Source: Bremia lactucae (lineage: Eukaryota; Oomycota; Peronosporomycetes; Peronosporales; Peronosporaceae). Taken from it: DNA of 18,251 nucleotides. The translations under genes were made by a program, and so were the position numbers. This document shows positions 9,801-15,978 of this stretch, piece after piece (positions within the stretch are counted from its first letter, which is position 1; each line of letters begins with the position of its first letter). The notes beneath the pieces were generated by a model. It ran no database searches and was not told where the DNA came from. It saw nothing but the letters and a program-made list of their open reading frames with translations. Location: the NCBI RefSeq assembly GCF_004359215.1, contig NC_090617.1, forward strand, positions 172,238-190,488, given 5' to 3'.

Positions 9801-10255
9801 CTCGGAGAGCGAGGGATACCACGCGCGTAATGCGGGTTCCTCAGCATCAACTTCGTTAAGATGTCAAGCCGAAGTTTCAGGCGTTCGTACCCTGACGATC
9901 CTTCGCGCGGTCATCATGAAATTCAAGATCAGTCGCAGGACTTTAACCCCGAGATCCCCAATGCGTCGTTCTGCAGCACTTAACGCCTGCGACTGAATGG
10001 ACGCGAGTAAGGCAGCCGCGAATAGGTAGGCGAATTTGCTACTCCTATCGGGCGCCGCCTGCACTGATGAATGCCTGTGGGAATCAAACCTTCCTTGTTG
10101 GAAGGTTGCTTGCCTACCGCTCCGTGAGGCAGAAGTATCAGATCCTCGTCGAGTGGTGAGGATACCCGAAGAGGTTCGACTCTTAAAAAACGGTCGACGC
10201 CCTGCGTATCGACGTGCCCGGCTTGGTGACTGCCTACGAAAAGAAGCATCGCTCC
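6881..10255 (+). pseudogene. Element A: decayed Ty3/gypsy chromoviral pol (RT, RNase H, integrase, chromodomain)
   Basis: Collinear with element B (16430-18251) and clearly the same family, but broken by many frameshifts. RT begins inside the domain (GHEIDLEPGTKYFVTRQW, 6884-6940) and the YxDD region near 7340-7365 is disrupted. RNase H is recognisable at 7768-8040 (FSVVCDA), but nine bases are missing where element B has the catalytic YTD (near 7990). Next come the integrase HHCC zinc region (8450-8600, degraded), the core with VSLDF (8650-8690), IVSDRDPRFTS (about 8845-8877) and STADHPQTD with TERAN (about 8923-8972), and the C-terminal GPF module (RFIGPFTV, KMHPIFYVGRPKRY, 9541-9660). A TAG at 9721 interrupts the frame before a linker and chromodomain. 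Gag, protease and the start of RT are absent. No product is expected. Confidence 0.9.
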
Positions 10256-11212
10256 ACTAGTCTCAAATGGACTAGCAGAAGTAGCGTAGTGAGAAGAAAC
10301 AGGGGGTACAGTACCACCCATGATTTCTTTCACACGCAAACGGGCGAAATTAATTCGCTGCGACCGCTGTTTCATCACATCGGAATGTGGTTGAATGCGG
10401 CGCAGAAATTCCGCCTCGTATTGGTCGGGCGTTTCATTTGAACGCAACACGACCGGGATCGGGAAAATACGCCCAAGCGATTTTCCCTGAGCCCTCCATG
10501 ATTGATAGACGCCATAATAATTATGTGCGTCTACAAGAGCGCGCTCTAAGAGCGACGCTCTTGGCCCGTCTAAACGAGACCATTTAGATGGAGGGGGCAT
10601 CTTTGGAATGCCACCCGTCACATAGCCACGTTTTAAACGACTGGCTTGTGACACCGACTGAGCACGTTCACGTGTCATCAGCGGAGCTTTAGGCTCCGAA
10701 TCCTCTATGTCAGAACCATTATGGATTATGGTCTGAGCATAAGGCGTTGTGGTTATACCCAACGGAGAAGCGGCTGCGCCTTTATAAGCAGCGTTCTCAT
10801 TACCTGTCGCTGCGTTTTCCAGTGCAGACGACGAGACAGCATTCGTAAATGTTGCTGTCTCCATGTTGTGAGCCATGAGAGAAGTTTGGATGGGCAATAA
10901 TGCCGCATCATCATTCCTCATGAGCTCGTTGTCCGCATCACTATAATGAGGTGACGGCAACGGTGTCGAATCATTGTTGTAGTCGACAGTGAGCGACGGA
11001 TCAACATCCTCACTGTTAAAGTGGGATGGATCCTTTAGACCTGTTAACGCGACAGCCGCAGTGGCTGTCGGCGTTCCGACTAAGGCATTAGACGCAGCCG
11101 GCGAATTAACGCGGCGCGCGCGCTTAGTGCGAGGTTGAGTGGGCGTCTTCGCAGACGACCCACCAACGTGGCCCCTTTTAGGTGGCATCTTTGGCGCCAT
11201 GTATGGAAACAC
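9980..11212 (-). CDS. Antisense ORF (410 aa) between pol and 3' LTR of element A; unknown protein
   Basis: A single open frame of 410 codons opposite to pol, starting 107 bases inside the 3' LTR. It is the longest uninterrupted retroelement-associated frame here apart from the open pol of element B, although the sense genes of element A are riddled with breaks. Start: MFPYMAPKMPP, with a second Met five codons in. N-terminus: basic cluster TKRARR at 29-34 (NLS-like). About 35-190: disordered Ala/Ser/Thr/Asn-rich with acidic SDIEDSE at 167-173. About 215-300: helical, with LLERALVDAHNYYG, YQSWRAQGK and DQYEAEFLRR. Residues beyond ~320 run antisense to the chromodomain and are probably incidental. 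I do not recognise the family. Shared blocks with the copy at 1-530 suggest real coding. Antisense ORFs in this position are known from some plant Tat-lineage gypsy elements; whether this is related is unknown. Confidence 0.6.
   Translation of the reverse strand: MFPYMAPKMPPKRGHVGGSSAKTPTQPRTKRARRVNSPAASNALVGTPTATAAVALTGLKDPSHFNSEDVDPSLTVDYNNDSTPLPSPHYSDADNELMRNDDAALLPIQTSLMAHNMETATFTNAVSSSALENAATGNENAAYKGAAASPLGITTTPYAQTIIHNGSDIEDSEPKAPLMTRERAQSVSQASRLKRGYVTGGIPKMPPPSKWSRLDGPRASLLERALVDAHNYYGVYQSWRAQGKSLGRIFPIPVVLRSNETPDQYEAEFLRRIQPHSDVMKQRSQRINFARLRVKEIMGGTVPPVSSHYATSASPFETSGAMLLFVGSHQAGHVDTQGVDRFLRVEPLRVSSPLDEDLILLPHGAVGKQPSNKEGLIPTGIHQCRRRPIGVANSPTYSRLPYSRPFSRRR
10058..10255 (+). pseudogene. 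Chromodomain at the pol C-terminus of element A
   Basis: The plus frame from 10058 reads PALMNACGNQTFLVGRLLAY, then QKYQILVEW, a TGA at 10157, GYPKRFDS, a TAA at 10184, and IDVPGLVTAYEKKH to about 10249. This matches the retrotransposon chromodomain pattern (..FxVExLL..YLVKWRGYP..dSWEP..L..dvPgLv.aY), which in chromoviruses guides integration to modified histones. The TGA stands where the family has a basic residue before GYP, and the TAA where it has the Trp of SWEP. It places element A among chromoviruses. The antisense ORF overlaps it only with its C-terminal part. Confidence 0.8.
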
Positions 11213-11302
11213 GTGCGCTAGAGTGATCGAGTGAACTAGCGGCGCGTAAAGCTGCTCGCAGATCCTCTCTCCTCTTTGACGAATTTAAAAATGTAAATTC
11301 GT
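10087..11302. repeat. Hairpin-dense 3' region of element A
   Basis: Seen directly: 10087-10107 (AACCTTCC/GGAAGGTT); 10461-10487 (GGGAAAAT/ATTTTCCC plus inner CGC/GCG); 10506-10533 (TAGACGC/GCGTCTA plus inner ATAAT/ATTAT); 10535-10562 (AAGAGCG/CGCTCTT); 10682-10698 (CGGAGC/GCTCCG); 10710-10736 (TCAG-ACCAT/ATGGT-CTGA); 10765-10798 (GAGAA..GCTGC/GCAGC..TTCTC); 10833-10861 (GAGACAGCA/TGCTGTCTC); 10964-10988 (TGTCGA/TCGACA); 10987-11015 (CAGTGA..GGAT/ATCC..TCACTG); 11046-11075 (AACGC-GACAGCC/GGCTGTC-GCGTT, one bulge); 11141-11161 (GGGCGTCT/AGACG..CCC); 11216-11241 (CGCTAG/CTAGCG); 11279-11302 (ACGAATTTA/TAAATTCGT). Most lie inside the antisense ORF. The loops and stem sequences differ from one another, so this is not a tandem repeat. 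Confidence 0.75.
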
Positions 11303-11306
11303 TCGT

Positions 11307-11318
11307 AAAGCGGGGTAG
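11307..11318 (+). other. Candidate polypurine tract
   Basis: AAAGCGGGGTAG lies immediately before the LTR at 11319, where the plus-strand primer of a plus-oriented element should be. It is interrupted by a C and a T, so it is a weak match. It supports reading 11319-11870 as the 3' LTR of element A. Confidence 0.35.
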
Positions 11319-11870
11319 TGTAACGGGCTAAAGTTGCCCTATGTTACACAGTCCCCGTTAAGTACACTTGGTGTACTTAAGGGGATGGTCAATTACTTAA
11401 TAATAGTAGTTAGACCCAGTACTCGGGTGCGGTTCACATTTGTGACCAACCTTGTGTAATGTGATGCACATGGGTGCATTCACATTAGGAGGAATGACGC
11501 CCGGCGTCATCTGATGACGGCTAACGTCATCCGTTACGCGAGGTATCTAAAAAGATACGCTCGCAATACATATTAAGCGTTATCTATCGAGATGACATTT
11601 TATTTGGTAAAAATAGGTATTTATATTTAATACGATTAAATATAAATCAGTCTGAAAACTACTTCCTACTTGGTAAGTGCGCACGAGGAGACGGATTTTC
11701 GCTTCCGTGACGACACTTAACCAGAGTACTTAGTGCGTTGGGTGAGGTCGCTTCCGCGCCCACCACAACTACCTCACTGCACGCAAGAGAAGCAGGTTTA
11801 ATCGCTTTCTCGCTGTGCTAGGGTGTGTGTCTAAGTAGAACGTGGCCGCATTATGACGTGCCCGCCTGCA
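11319..11870 (+). mobile_element. LTR family 2, copy A (552 bp), 3' LTR of element A
   Basis: Starts TGTAACGGGC and ends CCTGCA, where similarity with the copy at 14313-14866 stops. Internal hairpins: 11319-11347 (TGTAAC..GGGC/GCCC..GTTACA), 11359-11379 (TAAGTACAC/GTGTACTTA, TTG loop, flanked by CCCC/GGGG), 11457-11487 (TAATGTGA-TGCAC/GTGCA-TCACATTA), 11494-11510 (ATGACGCC/GGCGTCAT), 11513-11531 (GATGACG/CGTCATC), 11538-11564 (GCGAG-GTATCT/AGATAC-CTCGC) and 11619-11647 (13-bp ATTTATATTTAAT arms, ACG loop). The shared core AAATAGGTAT is at 11611-11620. The flanks are not a matching target-site duplication, since the left side is element-internal. Confidence 0.82.
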
Positions 11871-12244
11871 TAGGAAGTAAACCCGCTCGAAGGGCCACTC
11901 TGTCATGCTAAGACAGAGCTTCGTTCGATATACTACGCTAGCTACCTTTAGCCGCTATTCACCTGATAGCTGTGAAGGAAAGTAAAAAAGCTGATAAAAT
12001 ACTGGCCTATTTAGATATCTGTTTTCGTAAGAACGCTTTGAGGTTCAAAAGATTAATGTTACTGAATTATGAGGCGTTACATTGGAATGTTTCTAAAACA
12101 TAACATTGAAGCTCGCTCGAAAATGCCACACGGCTAAAAATATTTATGTTTCGAGCACATCCTGGACAAATTTTGTGTATTTAAACCTTTCACACCAACT
12201 GACTGTTGTCGAAGTAAACTTAACACAGCCAACAATCTCATATT
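11871..12244. other. Spacer upstream of the b561 pseudogene
   Basis: No gene recognised. One perfect 7-bp hairpin (CTCTGTC/GACAGAG) lies at 11898-11918, just outside the LTR end. It probably includes the old promoter of the b561 copy that starts at 12245. Confidence 0.4.
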
Positions 12245-12800
12245 ATGGCTGATCTGGCGTTAAATGCGGCATTTTTCCTACTTCCCTGCGCTATAATCGT
12301 GGAACGCTGCGTAGCCGATTGATCACTTATTGGACTGCACCCATTTTTCAAATCAGTGGCGATCCTAGTTTGCCTTCCTAGGTATGCAGCGTCGCACCAC
12401 TTGATAAGATTATCTTTCATCTCCAATAATTTGCACATTACACAGCGCGCTCCAAGCTATGCTACATCGAAAAAATGAAACGGATCCTGCAAAGCGGTAT
12501 GTCATGCGCTTCTTTGCATCAAAATATTCGCGACGATGACTTAAATTTTTCTGTAAGTGTCTGGCTAGCTAAGCTCCACCTGCAGTTGACTTTCGCCGGA
12601 ATGTTGGTCAGTGCTGCTGGTATTGCAGTGTTCATGACGAAACAATTTGGTAGTGAAAGCACCTGACTAAACCCCTTTCATGGGCAGCTCTCGTAACAAG
12701 TATTTTTTTTAGCCTGAACATATTTTCAAGGGCTGCTGCTGACTTTTGAGGGCACGAAAGCAAACTGGCAGTGGAAGGATGAAACCATGTGCTAAAGGGT
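12245..12800 (+). pseudogene. Decayed cytochrome b561 paralogue
   Basis: Parallel to the intact gene at 13034-13834. From the ATG at 12245 the frame reads a TM-like segment, hits TGA at 12320, then continues GLHPFFKSVAILVCLP (12332-12379), matching MHPASNAFAYLICFP of the neighbour, with the heme His kept. Splice sites still look usable: introns 12382-12445 (64 nt) and 12497-12557 (61 nt). Exon 3 gives WLAKLHLQLTFAGMLVSAAG and FMTK, matching KIHMSFLILGML..FMTK, then TGA at 12664. Later pieces in shifted frames, SWAALVTSIFFSLNIFS (about 12678-12728) and LLLTFEGTKANWQWK (about 12733-12777), match the rest, but the last heme His region is lost (stop at about 12793). A tandem duplicate that decayed after duplication. 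Confidence 0.75.
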
Positions 12801-13033
12801 GAGCTTGTCTATATCAGTGCTGTCGTAACCTCCTTTACGGTCTGCACACGAGGGCGTGGAGCATTTAATTTTCCACCCCGGGACAGCAATTTCGGCTCAC
12901 AGTGCTATTCGTTGCAGAGCACGCGATGCTACTGCGTAAATCAATAATGCACATAAAGTGCGGCTTAAGTGTAACTAAATGGTGTAACCTTTCGCTAATT
13001 AAATAAAATGCACACGATGCTTTCAGTAATACG

Positions 13034-13834
13034 ATGTTTAAGAAGCTGGAAATCCCGGTGCTCTGCGGCCTGCTGGGTGCCCCGTGTGCCATGATTGTAT
13101 CAAAGTCTATAGCTACACCTTCACTCTTTGCCATGCATCCAGCTTCCAACGCATTTGCCTACCTGATTTGCTTCCCAGTGGGTATTTTTGTGATGCAGGA
13201 GCGAAAGAGCGTGACAACATTCCAGACTCGGTAGGTAATTTGGGTAAGGGATGAAAGTTGACACTAATGCTATGCTACAGGGAGCTCATGTTAAAGATAC
13301 ATATGTCTTTTCTCATACTGGGAATGCTGCTGCTTAGTGCCGGCGGCGCAGCGGCTTTTATGACCAAGAATGCGTACGGTAAGGACCACTTTACGTCAAC
13401 ACACTCATGGCTAGCGGGAGCCACAGCCGTTTTGTGCACGCTTAACATGGTGGTGGTAAGATATTTTGTATAAAAAGTTAGAAATTTACGCGGTTGCGCA
13501 ACTGAGTGTGACGTGCAGGGCCTCACTTTCACCTTTGGTGGTAAAAAGACTAGCTGGCAGTGGAAAAATGCAGGCCATCGCATTGGAGGACTTTTAGCAT
13601 TTTTTGGTGGAGGTATGTTCAGACGCAAGCTAGTAATACACCGGCAAGGAATAATGATTGCAATTAGGTTGCAGTGTGATGCTAGGGATATACAGCGGCA
13701 GCTGGGGTGATCTGCATTTGGGAGAAAAAGTTCAGCGCAAGATGGCCACCTCTGTAGCTGCAGCATATTTGCTACTATTTTTAAAATTGATGTCAAGCAA
13801 ATTCTCATCGATTTCGGTTCACAAAAGCAAGTAA
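13034..13834 (+). CDS. Cytochrome b561-family transmembrane protein (four exons)
   Basis: Transmembrane di-heme electron carrier family, typically ascorbate-driven monodehydroascorbate or ferric reductases of vacuolar, plasma or lysosomal membranes. Splice model: exons 13034-13230, 13281-13455, 13519-13612 and 13668-13834; introns 50, 63 and 55 nt, all GT..AG and phase-consistent; 210 aa. Four heme-ligand histidines at the family spacing: H35 (MHP), H73 (KIH), H107 (FTSTHSW) and H144 (GHRIGG); pairs 35/107 and 73/144. About six hydrophobic segments: residues 8-23, 38-53, 74-93, 108-124, 145-163 and 175-193. KDHFTSTHSWLAG is the characteristic loop before TM4. No DOMON or other fused domain. 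A decayed duplicate lies upstream, and a long perfect inverted repeat begins 41 bases after the stop. Family confident; substrate and membrane not determinable here. Confidence 0.9.
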
Positions 13835-13874
13835 GCGCCACATTATATAAAAAAAAAAACTGTGTGTTTATCGA

Positions 13875-14012
13875 GTCGAAATAAAATCTTTCACATCTGG
13901 AAATAAAATCTTTCACATCAGGATTCTTAATGTAAGAACAATTTTGATTAATGGACATTAACCGATATTGTTCTTACATTAAGAATCCTGATGTGAAAGA
14001 TTTTATTTCGAC
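13875..14012. repeat. Long perfect inverted repeat with a duplicated arm segment
   Basis: Left arm 13900-13942 and right arm 13967-14009 are perfect reverse complements over 43 bp, separated by a 24-nt loop. The first ~21 bases of the left arm are preceded by a near-tandem copy (13875-13897, sharing AAATAAAATCTTTCACATC), which pairs with the outer 23 bases of the right arm (13990-14012). It lies just downstream of the b561 stop, so a transcript reading through would form a long stable hairpin. The left copies contain AATAAA motifs that could act as poly(A) signals. No target duplication or transposon termini seen. Confidence 0.93.
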
Positions 14013-14312
14013 AATGATCTTTAAGTCGTAATTTAAATTCGAGACCGATAATTTGTTGAGCTGTATTAAACACAAGTGATGGAAAGGTACATTTGGCAAC
14101 GGTGCAGCGGAGCTACCTCGCTCCTAAAGTCAAAGGAAGACTTTCATACTCAGAGAGTCACTTACTTCTATTGAACTAATGGGTTTTAATACTCAGGGAG
14201 TCGTACAAGCTATTAATGCTTAAAAAATCCTAGTTCAAGGAATTCAGGGGTTCGTAGAACCAAGTGGCAACTAGTGCCCAAGAGGATATGCCTTAGAAAG
14301 ACTTCTATCTCT
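14013..14312. other. Spacer before element B, with short repeats
   Basis: No gene recognised. ATACTCAG(A/G)GAGTC occurs twice (14146-14159 and 14189-14202), 43 bases apart. Small hairpins are present (AAAGTC/GACTTT near 14126-14144; GGTTC/GAACC near 14250-14262). It may be worn transposon sequence, but I cannot assign it. Confidence 0.4.
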
Positions 14313-14866
14313 TGTAACGGGCTTAAGTTGCCCTAATGTTACATAGTCCCCGTTAAGTACACTTGGTGTATTTAATGGGGTGGTCAATTACTAAATTATA
14401 GTAATTAGACCCAGCACTCGGGCGTGGTTCACATTTGTGACCAACCCTTGTGTATGTGATGTACATGGGGCGCATTCACATTAGGAGGGATGACGGCCAG
14501 CGTCATCCGTGATGACGGCTAGCGTCATCCGTTACGCGAGGTACCTAGAAGATACACTCGCATTACAATTTACGTGTTATCTATAGAGATGACATTTTAT
14601 TTGGTAAAAATAGGTATTTATATTTAATACGATTAAATATAAATCAGTCTGAAATCTACTTCCTACTTGGTAAGTGCACACGAGGAGACGGATTTTCGCT
14701 TCCGTGACGACACTTACCAGAGTACTTAGTGCGTTGGGTGAAGTCGCTAACGCGCCCACCGCAATTGCCTCACTGCGCGCAAGAGAAGCTGGTTAAACCG
14801 CTTCCTCGTTGTGCTAGGGTGTGTGTCTAAGAAAAGCGTGGCCGCATTACGACGGGCCCGCCTACA
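14313..14866 (+). mobile_element. LTR family 2, copy B (554 bp), 5' LTR of element B
   Basis: Starts TGTAACGGGC and ends CCTACA, collinear with 11319-11870 and visibly diverged by scattered substitutions and small indels. The terminal foldback (14313-14343), the paired hairpins 14488-14508 (GGATGACG/CGTCATCC) and the following GATGACG/CGTCATC, and the 13-bp AT hairpin 14616-14644 are retained. The AAATAGGTAT core is at 14608-14617. Gag follows 57 bases downstream, so the plus orientation is firm. Confidence 0.85.
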
Positions 14867-14885
14867 CTTGGTAGCACTTATAATC
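14867..14885 (+). other. Candidate primer-binding site
   Basis: CTTGGTAGCACTTATAATC directly follows the LTR. TGG near the start is what a primer site complementary to a tRNA 3' CCA end should show, but the rest is not the usual initiator-Met site and I cannot name a matching tRNA. Confidence 0.3.
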
Positions 14886-14922
14886 CTTCCCACGACCCGC
14901 ATCCCTGCGTGAGTACGTGAAG

Positions 14923-15952
14923 ATGAGCCTCAATATTGATTGGGCTTATTTCCCCCATCTCTCCAAACATCATCGGCAGGTGGCAGGGCTTATGGCGCAG
15001 GGGCTTGGTGAACAAGCCCTGGCCAGGCTCCTGGGTAGTCCTCCTGAGCAACATGTTGCTCAGTTGAGGCAGTTTGAGGCATTCGTGCTCGGACAGTGGA
15101 GAGCCGCGTCCGAGGCACAGAGCCATCTGCGGCGGAGTCCGTCACTCAGACTCAGGATGGGCTGAGGCATAAGCAGGCTTGGGGTGAGGCTCTCAAGAGG
15201 ACTATTAAGATGCTCTCTGCCCGGCCGCATCAGCCGAGGCCCATTCGGATGGACCCGCCCAAGTTCGATGGAACTGCAGCGCACACGATTGTCCACTGGC
15301 TTTTAGCCGTGGAGCAATGTGGTGTCGCGCAGCTCATCGAGGACGGCAGCCGAATGGTGTCGTTCGCCATGTCGCATCTGCGCGGTAAGGCCTCAGAATG
15401 GGCTTACTCGGCGCTTATGGCGGACAGAAAAGCGTTCCCCTCATGAACGATCTTTAAGGATAAGATTCGCGCCATGTACCAGCCGCCAGACAACGTAGTG
15501 TTGCTTCAGGCGCGCTTTGAATCGCGACAGGCGAAGTGAAGTCTGCAAGAGTATGTGCAAGAGATGCGCTCGCTGTCGGCGTCCATACAGTAGGTCCGAT
15601 TCCGGAGCACATTAAGATGCCCACATTTATGAACGGACTACGGCATGGCCCATCGCGACAGGCCCTTTTCAGAAAGGTGCCGTCGACGATGGAAGAGGCA
15701 ATCCAAATTGCCTTAGTTGAAGAGCAATCCTACAACAGTGCCTCGGCAACAGCTTGGTATGAGCCGTTGGTCGAGAGGTCAGATGCCACTCCGATGGAGT
15801 TAGGCAATGCAGACGTTGTCTGTTATAAATGCGGCAAGCACGGTCATATGTGGCTCGCTGATATGCCAGGGTCCCTGCTGGGGGGAAGACGCCGAGCAAG
15901 AGGACTCCCTTTCCAAAGTGCGATCGCTAGAACCAGCGTGCGAGACGCATGA
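14923..15952 (+). pseudogene. Element B: Ty3/gypsy gag, broken
   Basis: The ATG at 14923 follows the LTR by 57 bases (the in-frame GTG at 14917 is less likely). Frame 1 runs to 15165. Near 15100-15130 the gag shifts to a second frame that reads PPKFDGTAAHTIVHWLLAVE and RMVSFAMSHLRGKASEWAY, the usual capsid region, to a TGA at 15444. It continues through IFKDKIRAMYQPPDN and SLQEYVQEMRSL with a second TGA at 15537, then shifts again at about 15585. The third frame gives FMNGLRHGPSRQALF and the zinc knuckle CYKCGKHGHMW at 15821-15853, whose last Cys is missing because the sequence departs after His. The protease expected next is absent (compare 553-810). The element cannot make its own particles. 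Confidence 0.85.
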
Positions 15953-15978
15953 GTTCTGCATCGACCACTGAGGAGAAC

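Noticed and set aside
9980..10255. C-terminal ~90 residues of the antisense ORF as genuine protein
   Set aside because: This part is the complement of the chromodomain coding sequence; its openness may be accidental, so only about residues 1-300 are argued to be real.
10087..11302. CRISPR array or tandem repeat
   Set aside because: The palindromes all have different sequences and irregular spacing, and the setting is eukaryotic.
13275..13958. 227-codon ORF antisense to cytochrome b561
   Set aside because: It covers the well-supported b561 exons and introns on the other strand, has no recognisable domain and reads into the inverted repeat.
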